A DNA stretch of 64,000 nucleotides from DASUXA01 sp036378155 (lineage in GTDB: Bacteria > Actinomycetota > Actinomycetes > Mycobacteriales > Micromonosporaceae). Where the stretch lies: assembly GCA_036378155.1 (NCBI GenBank), contig DASUXA010000057.1, positions 62,001 to 126,000 of the forward strand, written 5' to 3'. The notes below the pieces were generated by a model. The model was given only the letters and a program-made list of their open reading frames with translations. It was not told where the DNA came from and ran no database searches. This document shows positions 7,754 to 16,356 of this stretch, piece after piece; position 1 is the stretch's first letter, and every line of letters begins with the position of its first letter. Position numbers and translations under genes: made by a program.

Positions 7754-9091
7754 GTGTTTGTGACGGCACATTATCAGATCCGCGGTTCGGGCAGCGCGGC
7801 CATTGTCGCGAGCGTGGAAACCGGGGTGCGCAGCGGCGCGCTGCCGGCGGGCACCATCCTGCCGGCGGTCCGCGCGCTCGCCGCGGAACTCGGCGTCGCC
7901 CCCGGCACCGTCGCGACCGCCTACCAGGTGTTACGCCAGCGCGGCGTGGTGGAGACCGCGGGACGGCGGGGGACCCGGGTGCGCAGCCGCCCGTCCGTGG
8001 CGAGCCCGCGCTCGGCGCGGCGGCTGCCGGTACCACCGGGTGCAGTGGATCTCGCGGCGGGCGGTCCGGACGAGCGGCTGCTACCGCCGTTGGCCGCGCA
8101 CCTGGCGCGGCTGCGACCGGCTTCGGTCGACTACGACCAGGGCGGTCCGCTGCCGGAACTCGTCGCGGCGGCGCGCGACCGGCTCGCCGCCGACCGGGTA
8201 CCCACGGCGCACGCCGCGATCACCGTCACCGCCGGCGCGCTCGACGGGATCGAGCGCGTGCTGGCGACCCACGTGCGTCCCGGCGACCCGGTCGCGGTCG
8301 AGGACCCCGGCTGGGCGAACCTGCTCGACCTGGTCGCGGCGCTGGACCTGCGTCCGGTGCCGGTACCGGTCGACGACGACGGCCCACGCCCCGAGTCGCT
8401 GGCGCGTGCCCTCACGGCGGGCGCCCGCGCGGTCGTGGTCACCGCCCGCGCCCACAACCCGACCGGCGCCTCGGTCGGCGCGGGGCGCGCCGCCGAACTG
8501 CGCGAGATCCTCGCCGGGTACCCGGACGTGCTGCTCGTCGAGGACGACCACGCGGCGGAACTCGCCACGGTGCCGGCGCACCCGCTCGCCGGCGCGACCT
8601 CGCGCTGGGCGTTCGTCCGCTCGGTCGCCAAGCCGTACGGACCCGACCTGCGGCTCGCCCTGTGCGCCGGGGACGAGGCGACGATCAGCCGGGTCGAGGG
8701 TCGGATGCGACTCGGTACCGGCTGGGTCTCCACCATCCTTCAGCGGCTGGTCCTCGAGTTGTGGTCGGACGCGGCGGTCACCGCCGCCGTCGACCGCGCC
8801 CGGGACAGCTACGCGCGGCGTCGGGAGGGGCTGCTCGCGGCGCTCGCCGCGCGGGGCGTGACCGCGCACGGCAGGACCGGGCTCAACGTCTGGGTCCCGG
8901 TACCGGACGAGACCGCCACGGTCGCCGCGCTGCGCGACGCCGGGTACGTGGTCGCCGCCGGTTCGGCGTACCGGATCGGCAGCCCGCCCGCGGTGCGCGT
9001 CACGATCAGCCGGCTCGACCCGTCGGACCTCGAACCGCTCGCCGACGCGATCGCCGCCGCGGTGCGCCCGACCGGTCGGCGCAGCGTCTGA
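7754..9091 (+). CDS. MocR-type PLP-dependent transcriptional regulator
   Basis: 445-residue GntR-family regulator with an aminotransferase-like domain. The winged HTH spans about residues 10-75 (GTILPAVRALAAELGVAPGT). A fold-type-I aminotransferase domain follows, with the PLP-binding Lys near residue 293 in SVAKPYGPDLR and an NPTG motif (AHNPTGAS). The start is GTG 7754, with GTG 7760 possible; so little leader precedes it that the mRNA may be leaderless. Divergent from the PNPOx/GNAT-LysE operon, which it probably controls through the palindrome at 7737. Confidence 0.88.
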   Translation: MFVTAHYQIRGSGSAAIVASVETGVRSGALPAGTILPAVRALAAELGVAPGTVATAYQVLRQRGVVETAGRRGTRVRSRPSVASPRSARRLPVPPGAVDLAAGGPDERLLPPLAAHLARLRPASVDYDQGGPLPELVAAARDRLAADRVPTAHAAITVTAGALDGIERVLATHVRPGDPVAVEDPGWANLLDLVAALDLRPVPVPVDDDGPRPESLARALTAGARAVVVTARAHNPTGASVGAGRAAELREILAGYPDVLLVEDDHAAELATVPAHPLAGATSRWAFVRSVAKPYGPDLRLALCAGDEATISRVEGRMRLGTGWVSTILQRLVLELWSDAAVTAAVDRARDSYARRREGLLAALAARGVTAHGRTGLNVWVPVPDETATVAALRDAGYVVAAGSAYRIGSPPAVRVTISRLDPSDLEPLADAIAAAVRPTGRRSV

Positions 9092-9121
9092 GCCGCACCG
9101 CCGACTCCCGAGGCACGGCAC

Positions 9122-10480
9122 TCAGTCGTGGTCCTCGACCGCCGCGTACGCCAGCAACTCGGCGACCTCGTCGACGTCGCTGGTCAGCCGGCCCGTGGCG
9201 ACCCGCACGTACGGGGTGTGCGGTCCCACGAAGTGACGGGTACCGGGCACCGTGGCGACCCCGTGCGCGGCGAGGGTGACCAGGGCGGACCGCTCGTCGT
9301 CCACGGGTACCCACAGGCACAGCCCGTCCGTCCCGCCGGTGGGCACGCCGCGCCGGGCGAGCGCGTCCGCCAGCGCGCGCCTGCGCGCCCGGTACGTCTG
9401 ACCGGCTCGCGCCACCAGTGCCTGGGTGTCCGGCTCGGTCAGCAGGTACGCCAGGCAGTTCTGCAGGATGCGGCTGGTCCAGCCGCTGCCGAAGGTGCGG
9501 TACACGCGGGCGCGCTCGACGATCGGCGCGGCGCCGCCGATGACCGCCAGGCGCAGGTCCGGACCGTGCGATTTGGAGTACGACCGGACGTAGGCCACGC
9601 GATCGGGGAACGTGGCGCCGAGGCTGTGCACCGGTCCCTGGGCGAGGTCGGCGAGCCCGTCGTCCTCGACGACCAGCGTCTCGGAGGTACGTAGTTCGGC
9701 GGCGAGTTCGGCGTTGCGCTCGGCGTCCACGCTGTGACCGCACGGCGAGTGGGCGTGCGGCTGGTAGATGAACAGCACCGGCTTGCGGCGCAGGGCGGCG
9801 GCCAGCGCGTCCGGTCGCGGTCCCCGGTCGTCGCACCGTACCGGGACCACCTCGGCGCCGACCGCGTCCAGGATGTCGAGCAGCCGGGGAGCGGTCGGGT
9901 CTTCGACCGCCACGGTGTCGCCCGCCACGACAAGCGCCTGGCAGAGCAGCATCAGCGCGTCGAACCCGCCGTTCACGGCGAGCAGGTCGCGCGGCGGGAA
10001 CGGCCAGGTGGGGCGCACCGCGTCCGCCAGTCGCGCGGTGATCGGCACCCGGACGTACTCGTGCAGATCGTCGGCGCGCAGCGCGGCGGCGAGCGCGCTG
10101 TCCAGCGGCGGCAGCAGCGCCTGGTCGGGGACGGCGAGCCGCAGGTCGTGGACGAGTCGGGCGCCGTGCCGACCGACCTCCTCGAAGCGGCGCGGGTGGG
10201 GTACGTCGGGCGGTCCGATCACGACGGTGCCTGCCCGTCCCCGACCGGCGACGGACCGTCGGCGGCGCAGCAGCGACCACGCCTCGGACACGGTCGCGGG
10301 GCTCACGCCCAGGCGCGCGCCGAGCGCGCGGACGGTGGGTAGCCGGCTGCCCCGTGGAATCGCCCCGGCACGGATCAGACCGGCGACGGTCGCCGCGATG
10401 CCCCGCGCGCTGCGCTCCTCGATCTGCTCGGACAGCCACTGCGGGTCGACGTCGGGCGCGTCGGCGGTGGTGTGCTCCAT
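9122..10480 (-). CDS. Second MocR-type PLP-dependent regulator
   Basis: 452-residue GntR/aminotransferase chimera, paralogous in layout to the gene at 7754. The HTH spans about residues 25-90 (SRLPTVRALGARLGVSPAT), and the PLP Lys is near residue 303 (SYSKSHGPDLR). The usual NPTG segment is replaced by HAHSPCGHS, so aminotransferase catalysis is unlikely and a sensory role fits better. ATG 10480 has GGGAG 6 nt upstream. It converges on the 7754 gene and is divergent from the decarboxylase-like/amidase/ABC operon at 10570, its likely target. Confidence 0.86.
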   Translation of the reverse strand: MEHTTADAPDVDPQWLSEQIEERSARGIAATVAGLIRAGAIPRGSRLPTVRALGARLGVSPATVSEAWSLLRRRRSVAGRGRAGTVVIGPPDVPHPRRFEEVGRHGARLVHDLRLAVPDQALLPPLDSALAAALRADDLHEYVRVPITARLADAVRPTWPFPPRDLLAVNGGFDALMLLCQALVVAGDTVAVEDPTAPRLLDILDAVGAEVVPVRCDDRGPRPDALAAALRRKPVLFIYQPHAHSPCGHSVDAERNAELAAELRTSETLVVEDDGLADLAQGPVHSLGATFPDRVAYVRSYSKSHGPDLRLAVIGGAAPIVERARVYRTFGSGWTSRILQNCLAYLLTEPDTQALVARAGQTYRARRRALADALARRGVPTGGTDGLCLWVPVDDERSALVTLAAHGVATVPGTRHFVGPHTPYVRVATGRLTSDVDEVAELLAYAAVEDHD

Positions 10481-10532
10481 GGCTCCCTACTCCACCACAT
10501 CGGAGGAATTTTGAACAGTAACAATCTAAGTG

Positions 10533-10560
10533 TTGTCTGGTAGTACGGCTGAACTTTATC
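10533..10560 (+). promoter_or_regulatory. Candidate leaderless promoter of the 10570 operon
   Basis: TTGTCT (10533-10538) and TTTATC (10555-10560) are separated by 16 bp. The expected start point falls at or just before ATG 10570, which has no visible Shine-Dalgarno. The surrounding 10500-10560 is A/T-rich for this genome and is shared with the divergent MocR gene. Confidence 0.4.
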
Positions 10561-10569
10561 GTTGCCGCG

Positions 10570-11574
10570 ATGGTCACCCCACCCGAAACCCCGCTCCGCC
10601 TCGGCGTCCGACCCTGGTCCCACCTGGTGCCGCTGGCGTTGGGCGAGGTGCCGACCGCCGGACTGGACCTGCGCGTCGCCCGGCTCGCCGCCACCCCGCA
10701 CCTGCTCGACGAGCCCGCGCTCGACGCGGGCGAGACGTCGTTCAGCCGGTACACCCTCGCCCGCGCGTCCGGCGACGACCGACTGGTCGGCATCCCGACC
10801 TTCGTGATGCGCGGCTTCCGGCACCGGTGCGTCCTGGTACGCCGGGACAGCGACGCCGACCGCGCCGAGGACCTCGCCGGCGCGCGGATCGGGCTGACCG
10901 GCTGGCCGGACTCCGGCAACACGTGGACCCGGGCGATCCTGCGGCAGGCGGGCGTCGACCTCACCGGTATCCAGTGGACGGTCGGTCCCCTGACCGCCGA
11001 CGCCGCCGGCGGGGACCGGGTGGGCGGGCTGGTGCCGCCGCCGAACGTACGGCTGGCGGGGCCCGGCGAATCGCTGGTCGGCGGGCTGCTCGACGGCTCG
11101 CTCGACGCGATCATGACGCCGTTCATGCCGCCGGGTTTCCACCACGACGACAGCCCGCTGCGCCCGCTGTACCGGGACTACCGCCGGGCGGAGGCGGGGT
11201 ACGGCGCGGCGGTCGGTTTCATCCCCGGCATCCACCTGATCGCGGTCAAGCGGGAACACGTCGACGCGCGCCCGCAGATCCTCGTCGAGTTGGCGCAGGC
11301 GCTGGACGCCTCGCGGCGCGCCTGGTGGACGACGTACCGCAAACACGCCGACACCACGCCGTGGGCGCTCGCCGAGATCGACGACACCGAGCGGCGGTAC
11401 GGACCGGACTGGATGCCCTCGGGTCTCGCCGCGAACCGCGCCATGATCGCCGCGTTCTGTACCGAGTTGTTCGCGCAGCGTATCGCTCCCGCGCCGATCG
11501 ACCCGGACGCGTTGTTCCCCGAGTACGCGAAGGTCGCCGACGAGGCGGACACCGACGAGATGGAGACCGAGTAG
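10570..11574 (+). CDS. 4,5-dihydroxyphthalate decarboxylase-like protein
   Basis: 334-residue cytoplasmic protein (no signal peptide) with the periplasmic-binding-protein-II-like fold of the Pht5/4,5-dihydroxyphthalate decarboxylase family: ARIGLTGWPDSGNTWTR near residues 108-124, LDGSLDAIMTPFMPPGF near 175-192. Family members are often annotated by similarity only, so decarboxylation of a phthalate is not assured; some may act as soluble binding proteins. The stop is directly followed by the ATG of the amidase (TAG-ATG), so the two are tightly coupled. First gene of an operon reaching 15241. Confidence 0.72.
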   Translation: MVTPPETPLRLGVRPWSHLVPLALGEVPTAGLDLRVARLAATPHLLDEPALDAGETSFSRYTLARASGDDRLVGIPTFVMRGFRHRCVLVRRDSDADRAEDLAGARIGLTGWPDSGNTWTRAILRQAGVDLTGIQWTVGPLTADAAGGDRVGGLVPPPNVRLAGPGESLVGGLLDGSLDAIMTPFMPPGFHHDDSPLRPLYRDYRRAEAGYGAAVGFIPGIHLIAVKREHVDARPQILVELAQALDASRRAWWTTYRKHADTTPWALAEIDDTERRYGPDWMPSGLAANRAMIAAFCTELFAQRIAPAPIDPDALFPEYAKVADEADTDEMETE

Positions 11575-12387
11575 ATGCGTGTCGCGTTGGGACAACTCGC
11601 CGCGAGCGAGGACTGGCAGGTCAACCTCGCCCGGTGCGAGCAGGCGGTGCGTGAGGCGGACGCGGGCGGCGCCGACCTGCTGGTACTGCCCGAGGGTGTG
11701 CTCGCCCGGTTCACCGACGACTTCAGCCGGCTGCGTACCGCCGCCCAGCCGTTGGACGGACCGTTCGTCGCCGGACTGGCGATCGCGACCAAGGGACTCG
11801 CGGTCACCGTCGTCGCGGGGGTCCACGAGCCGGGTCCGGGCGGCAAGGTGTACAACACCCTGATCGCTGTGCGTGATGGCGAGGTCATCGCGAGTTATCG
11901 CAAGCTGCACCTGTACGACGCCTTCGGGTCGAGGGAGTCCGACAACGTCGTACCGGCCGACGGTCCATTGACGACCTTCCCCTGCGCCGGACACACCGTC
12001 GGCCTGATGACCTGCTACGACGTACGCTTTCCCGAGTTGGCCCGGCTGCTGGTCACCGAGCACGGAGCCGACCTGCTCGTCCTGCCGGCGGCGTGGGTCC
12101 GCGGACCGCTGAAGGAGCGGCACTGGGAACTGATGGTCGCGGCGCGTGCGCTGGAGAACACGGTGTACGTCGCGGCCTGCGGTGAATGCGGCCCGCGCAA
12201 CATCGGCCACTCGATGGTGGTCGACCCGCTCGGTGTCGTCGTGGCGCGGCTCGCCGAGGAGCCGGCGCTGCTGTGGGCCGACGTGTCCGCCGAGCGGTTG
12301 GCGCAGGCGCGTACCAGGCTGCCCGTCCTCGCCAACCGGCGGTTCGCCGTCGACCCGACCCCGATCGCACCGTCCCCGGTGCGTTGA
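11575..12387 (+). CDS. Nitrilase-superfamily amidase (carbon-nitrogen hydrolase)
   Basis: 270-residue C-N hydrolase with the full catalytic triad: Glu40 (LVLPEGV), Lys110 (SYRKLHLYDAF) and Cys147 (MTCYDVRFPE). The YDAFG...ESDNV region resembles deaminated-glutathione and omega-amidase relatives, which hydrolyse carboxamides to acids plus ammonia. No signal peptide, so cytoplasmic. It lies between the decarboxylase-like gene and an amino-acid-type ABC importer, which suggests it processes an imported amide. Confidence 0.85.
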   Translation: MRVALGQLAASEDWQVNLARCEQAVREADAGGADLLVLPEGVLARFTDDFSRLRTAAQPLDGPFVAGLAIATKGLAVTVVAGVHEPGPGGKVYNTLIAVRDGEVIASYRKLHLYDAFGSRESDNVVPADGPLTTFPCAGHTVGLMTCYDVRFPELARLLVTEHGADLLVLPAAWVRGPLKERHWELMVAARALENTVYVAACGECGPRNIGHSMVVDPLGVVVARLAEEPALLWADVSAERLAQARTRLPVLANRRFAVDPTPIAPSPVR

Positions 12388-12393
12388 GGAAAG

Positions 12394-12427
12394 ACCGAGA
12401 CCCCGGAAGTACCGAGACCCCGGAAGT
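12394..12427. repeat. Tandem 17-bp duplication before the binding protein gene
   Basis: Two identical 17-bp units, ACCGAGACCCCGGAAGT, lie back to back at 12394-12410 and 12411-12427. They fill most of the gap between the amidase and the lipoprotein gene. The GGAAG in each unit may contribute to ribosome recruitment. Confidence 0.85.
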
Positions 12428-12441
12428 GAAGGAATAGCCCC

Positions 12442-13365
12442 GTGCGCCGTACCCCAATCGCCCTGACCGCGCTGGTGACCGCCGCGGCCAGCCTGTCGCT
12501 GGTCGGCTGTGCCCAGGACCCGCCGGAGGCCCGGCAGCCGGCGCAGTCGAGCGTCGCCGCGCAGCAGCAGGACCAGAAGCTGCACGACATGCTGCCCGAC
12601 CGGATCAAGCAGGCGGGCAAGCTCGTCTCGGTCAACAGCGGCTCGTTCCCTCCGTACGAGATCACCGGCGGCAGCAACACCGAGTTGACCGGCGCCTCCG
12701 CCGACCTCGCCGACGCCGTCGGGCAGGTGCTCGGGGTCAAGGTCGACAACGTCACCGTCGACGGACTGTCCGGGCTGCTGACCGGCATCAAGGCAGGTCG
12801 GTACGACTTCGCGCTCGGCCCGATCGGCGACTTCGCGTCCCGCGAGACCGACAACGACTTCGTCGACTGGGTCCAGGAGTTCGTGGTGTTCGCGGTGCCG
12901 AAGGGCAACCCGAAGCAGATCAAGAACCTGGACAGCACGTGCGGGCTGCGCATCGCGGTACAGGCCGGCGGCTCCGCCGAAAAGGTGATCAAGGACCAGT
13001 CGCAGAAGTGCACCGCCGCCGGCAAGCCGGCGATCCAGGTGCAGTCGTACAAGGACCAGCCGAGTTCCATCCTCGCGGTCCGGTCCGGTCGTGCCGACGG
13101 GTTCTTCTCCTCGCAGGCTCCGCTGACGTACTTCGTCAAGCAGTCCAACGGTGAGCTGGAACTGGCCGCGACCGGTCAGAAGAACGGCTTCGACAACCTG
13201 GTCCAAGGCGCGGTGGTGCCGAAGAACTCGCCGCTGCGCGACGCCCTGCTCGGCGCGCTGCAGGAACTGTTCGACAACGGTACCTACGCCAAGATCATGG
13301 CGAAGTGGGGTATCGACGGCAACAAGCTGGACAAGCCGGGTGTGAACCTGGCAGGCAAGAGGTAA
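12442..13365 (+). CDS. Polar-amino-acid-type ABC substrate-binding lipoprotein
   Basis: 307-residue extracytoplasmic binding protein (SBP_bac_3 family). The signal peptide has lipobox Cys23 (SLVGC). The mature domain shows VSVNSGSFPPYEI, GIKAGRYDFALGPIGDF and VRSGRADGFFSSQAPLTYFV, all typical of amino-acid or opine-like ligand binding. GTG 12442 has AAGGAA upstream. Cotranscribed with the permease 2 nt downstream. Confidence 0.88.
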   Translation: MRRTPIALTALVTAAASLSLVGCAQDPPEARQPAQSSVAAQQQDQKLHDMLPDRIKQAGKLVSVNSGSFPPYEITGGSNTELTGASADLADAVGQVLGVKVDNVTVDGLSGLLTGIKAGRYDFALGPIGDFASRETDNDFVDWVQEFVVFAVPKGNPKQIKNLDSTCGLRIAVQAGGSAEKVIKDQSQKCTAAGKPAIQVQSYKDQPSSILAVRSGRADGFFSSQAPLTYFVKQSNGELELAATGQKNGFDNLVQGAVVPKNSPLRDALLGALQELFDNGTYAKIMAKWGIDGNKLDKPGVNLAGKR

Positions 13366-13367
13366 GC

Positions 13368-14450
13368 GTGCCCGCTCGCAATCCGAACTCGGATCTCGCC
13401 GGCCGCGCCCGTCAGGGCGCGGCCGGTACCCCCGACTCGACCGGCTCGGCAGGGCCGGCGGGCACCGCCGGCCCTGCCGAGCCGGCGGGCACCGGCGCGA
13501 CCTTGCGGGGCGCCGCCGTTACCGACAGAGGGCCCGCCGTCGAGCACGTCGACGTGGCGCACGCGGTACCGGAGCGGCATCCGCTGCGCTGGGTGGCGAC
13601 CGTGATCGTGCTGGTACTCGCCGCGCAACTGGTCCACATGCTGGTGACCAACCCGAACTTCGAGTGGTCGATCGTCTTCCGGTACTTCAACACCCAGTCG
13701 ATCGCGCGCGGGCTGCTCACCACCCTGGAACTGACCGTCATCGCGATGGCGGTCGGCATCGTGCTCGGCGTCCTGCTCGCCGTGTGCCGGCTGTCCGGCA
13801 ACTGGCTGCTGCGCGCCCTCGCCTCCGGGTACATCTGGTTCTTCCGCGGAGTCCCGGCGCTGGTCCAGCTGATCTTCTGGTTCAACCTGTCGGCCCTGAT
13901 GCCGCGCATCTCGATCGGTGTGCCGTTCGGTCCCCAGTTCGGCACGTGGGAGACCAACGCCCTGATCACCCCGATGCTCGCCGCGATCCTCGGGCTCGGG
14001 CTCAACGAGGGCGCGTACATGGCGGAGATCGTGCGCGGCGGGCTGATGTCCGTCGACCACGGTCAGACCGAGGCGGCGCAGGCGCTCGGCATGGGCCGGG
14101 CGCGCACCCTGTTCCGGGTGGTACTCCCGCAGGCGATGCGGTTCATCGTGCCGCCCACCGGCAGCCAGGTGATCAGCATGATCAAGGCGACGTCCCTGGT
14201 CAGCGTGATCGCGCTCAGCGACCTGCTGTACACCGTCCAGTCGATCTACAACCGCACCTTCCAGACCATCCCGCTGCTGCTCGTGGCGTGCGTGTGGTAC
14301 CTGGTGATCACGTCGATCCTGTACGTCGGACAGTCGTTCATCGAGCGGCACTACGCGCGCGGCAGCAACCGCAACACCCCGCTGCGGTTCCGCGACGTAC
14401 TCAAGATCCGGCGCAAGCCGGTGCTGCCTACCGTGGAGGGAATGTCATGA
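13368..14450 (+). CDS. Polar-amino-acid-type ABC permease
   Basis: HisM/GlnP-type permease of 360 residues from GTG 13368. A disordered Gly/Ala/Thr-rich N-terminal extension of about 65 residues precedes the membrane domain, which has LLTTLELTVIAMAVG at the start and the EAA coupling motif QTEAAQALGMGRA near 230-245. It starts 2 nt after the binding-protein stop and overlaps the ATPase start (ATGA). It works with the genes on either side as one importer. Confidence 0.86.
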   Translation: MPARNPNSDLAGRARQGAAGTPDSTGSAGPAGTAGPAEPAGTGATLRGAAVTDRGPAVEHVDVAHAVPERHPLRWVATVIVLVLAAQLVHMLVTNPNFEWSIVFRYFNTQSIARGLLTTLELTVIAMAVGIVLGVLLAVCRLSGNWLLRALASGYIWFFRGVPALVQLIFWFNLSALMPRISIGVPFGPQFGTWETNALITPMLAAILGLGLNEGAYMAEIVRGGLMSVDHGQTEAAQALGMGRARTLFRVVLPQAMRFIVPPTGSQVISMIKATSLVSVIALSDLLYTVQSIYNRTFQTIPLLLVACVWYLVITSILYVGQSFIERHYARGSNRNTPLRFRDVLKIRRKPVLPTVEGMS

Positions 14451-15241
14451 CCGGCGCCGGCGTACCGCTGCTGTCCGCCCGGGCGGTCCGCAAGCGGTTC
14501 GGCTCGCTCGACGTGCTCAAGGGCGTCGACCTCGACGTACACCCGGGCGAGGTGGTGGTGATCCTCGGCCCGTCCGGCTCCGGCAAGTCGACGTTCCTGC
14601 GCTGCGTCAACCACCTCGAACGCATCGACGGCGGTTCGATCACCATCGACGGCGAGCTGATCGGGTACGAGCGGCGCGGCGGGCGCGTACACCACCTGTC
14701 CGAGCGGCGCATCGCCCGCACCCGGCGCCGGATCGGCATGGTGTTCCAGCACTTCAATCTGTTCCCGCATCTCACCGTGCTGGGCAACATCGTGGAGGCG
14801 CCGATCGGGGTGCTGCGCGAGCCGAAGGCGCAGGTGTATGAGCGGGCGCACCAACTGCTCGCTAAGGTGGGCCTCGCCGACAAGGCCGACGCGTACCCCC
14901 GGCAGTTGTCCGGCGGACAGCAGCAACGCGTCGCCATCGCCCGCGCCCTGGCGATGCGCCCCCGGCTCATGCTGTTCGACGAGCCGACCAGCGCGCTGGA
15001 CCCGGAACTGGTCGGTGAGGTGCTCGCCACCATGCGCGACCTCGCCGCCGACGGACTGACGATGGTCGTGGTCACCCACGAGATCTCGTTCGCCCGCGAG
15101 GTCGCCGACCGGGTCGTGTTCATGGACAACGGAAACGTGGTCGAAACCGGGTCGCCGGCCGAGGTCCTCGACCATCCCAGCAACCCCCGTACCCGGGCGT
15201 TCCTCGGACGGTTCCTGCCCGCCGGGCAGCAGGCAGGCTGA
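14447..15241 (+). CDS. Polar-amino-acid-type ABC ATPase
   Basis: GlnQ/HisP-type ATPase, 264 residues. Walker A GPSGSGKST (near 40), signature LSGGQQQRVAIARAL, Walker B LMLFDEPTSALDPE, switch His in VVVTHEISFA. ATG 14447 overlaps the permease stop and is preceded by GGAGGG. Last gene of the operon 10570-15241. Confidence 0.9.
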   Translation: MTGAGVPLLSARAVRKRFGSLDVLKGVDLDVHPGEVVVILGPSGSGKSTFLRCVNHLERIDGGSITIDGELIGYERRGGRVHHLSERRIARTRRRIGMVFQHFNLFPHLTVLGNIVEAPIGVLREPKAQVYERAHQLLAKVGLADKADAYPRQLSGGQQQRVAIARALAMRPRLMLFDEPTSALDPELVGEVLATMRDLAADGLTMVVVTHEISFAREVADRVVFMDNGNVVETGSPAEVLDHPSNPRTRAFLGRFLPAGQQAG

Positions 15242-15252
15242 GCCCCGGCAGG

Positions 15253-15270
15253 CGGGTCGGCACCGACCCG
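15253..15270. terminator. Possible terminator after the ABC operon
   Basis: Perfect 8-bp arms CGGGTCGG / CCGACCCG separated by CA, 11 bp after the ATPase stop. There is no T-tract, as is common in high-GC actinobacteria. The tiny loop lowers confidence. Confidence 0.4.
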
Positions 15271-15389
15271 TCCGCCGCGAGCCGACGCCGACGCGCGCCG
15301 TACCGTTGCGTGACACGCGGTCGATCCGCGCGGTGCGCTTGCCGAACGCGCCGACCATCAGGTAGAGACGGGCGGGAGGTGGGCGGTTG

Positions 15390-15962
15390 ATGGACCCGGT
15401 GAAGGTGTACGGCGAGGAACTGACGAAGTACCTCGAGGACGGCGAACGCCTGCGCGACGCGGGGCTGTGCCACGCCGCGTTCGGCGACGAGAGCGGACTG
15501 GGACAGCCGGCGGGCAACCTGCGCGCGGAAGGCGTCGCCGACCGGACGCCCGCCCCGTCGGAAGGCTCCCGCACCTGGGTCGACGGCGTCGACCCGCTCT
15601 GGGGTCTGGAGTGGAACGCCGCCGCGGTCGACGCCCGGTTGGGCGGCGTGACGGCTGCCGGCGGCGCGGACTCGATCGCCGCGCGAATGCTCGCCGCGAT
15701 CCGTTCCACCCGCGGCAGCACGTACTACGCGGTCACCGACCGCCGCCTGCTGCTGCTGACCAGACCGAGCATCCGGACCTTCACCCCGCTGTTCGCGGTA
15801 CCGCTCGCCGCCGTCACGACGGCACGCCACGAAGCCCGGTGGTTCCTGCCGCAGCGCGGCCGCGTGGTGCTCCACTTCGCCGACGGCTCTCTGCTGGCGC
15901 TCGTCACCGGTCACCTGTTCGCGGGTCGTGCCAAGGCGCTCGTCGCCGCACTGCGGGGCTGA
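15390..15962 (+). CDS. Hypothetical protein with PH-like C-terminal domain
   Basis: 190-residue soluble protein of unknown role. The C-terminal half (about 90-185) has the alternating strand pattern of bacterial PH-like domains (YYAVTDRRLLLLTR, then VVLHFADGSLLALVTG). No signal peptide or membrane segment. ATG 15390 is preferred over TTG 15387, with GGGAGG about 12 nt upstream. It precedes the type VII genes by 58 bp on the same strand and may belong to that locus. Confidence 0.6.
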   Translation: MDPVKVYGEELTKYLEDGERLRDAGLCHAAFGDESGLGQPAGNLRAEGVADRTPAPSEGSRTWVDGVDPLWGLEWNAAAVDARLGGVTAAGGADSIAARMLAAIRSTRGSTYYAVTDRRLLLLTRPSIRTFTPLFAVPLAAVTTARHEARWFLPQRGRVVLHFADGSLLALVTGHLFAGRAKALVAALRG

Positions 15963-16020
15963 AGAACATCGTCCGGTCGTTATACGGTGCCACCGACACG
16001 ATGCTCGGTGGGGAGGTTTG

Positions 16021-16356
16021 GTGACTGGATTCAAGGTCGAACCGCAGGCGCTGGAGCGCTTCGCGGCGACCAGCGACGCTCGCGGCGACGCGTTCGGCAA
16101 CGTACGCGCCGCGATGGCCGCCGCGGAGGTGCCCGGCGACAGTTTCGGGCGGATCCCCGGCATCGGCGCGCGCATCTTCCAGGCGTACCAGCAGCATGTG
16201 CACGCGTGTACCGAGGGCATCGCCTCGGCCGCGGAGGCGATGACCGCGATCGCCGAGGGCGTACGCGGGATGGCCGCCAACTACCACGACGCCGACAGCG
16301 CGTCGAACGACAACATGACCGCGCTGCACGGTCGACTCGCCGGAGGTGCGCGGTGA
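16021..16356 (+). CDS. EspC-like type VII secretion-associated protein
   Basis: 111-residue, all-helical protein resembling the ESX-1 EspC-type/DUF2580 family: VEPQALERFAATSDARG at the N-terminus, helix-turn-helix hairpin, and a C-terminal YxxxD export motif (Tyr88, Asp92). GTG 16021 has GGGGAGG 5 nt upstream. Its stop overlaps the next start by GTGA, so it is made with the WXG-type partner at 16353. A secreted heterodimer is the likely product. Confidence 0.75.
   Translation: MTGFKVEPQALERFAATSDARGDAFGNVRAAMAAAEVPGDSFGRIPGIGARIFQAYQQHVHACTEGIASAAEAMTAIAEGVRGMAANYHDADSASNDNMTALHGRLAGGAR

Noticed and set aside
10375..13206. Very long reverse-strand open frame opposite the decarboxylase-like, amidase and binding-protein genes
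   Set aside because: It is Arg/Asp/Val/Gly-rich with no recognisable motif, and lies opposite three genes with clear domains, lipobox and catalytic residues. High-GC DNA routinely gives such antisense frames.
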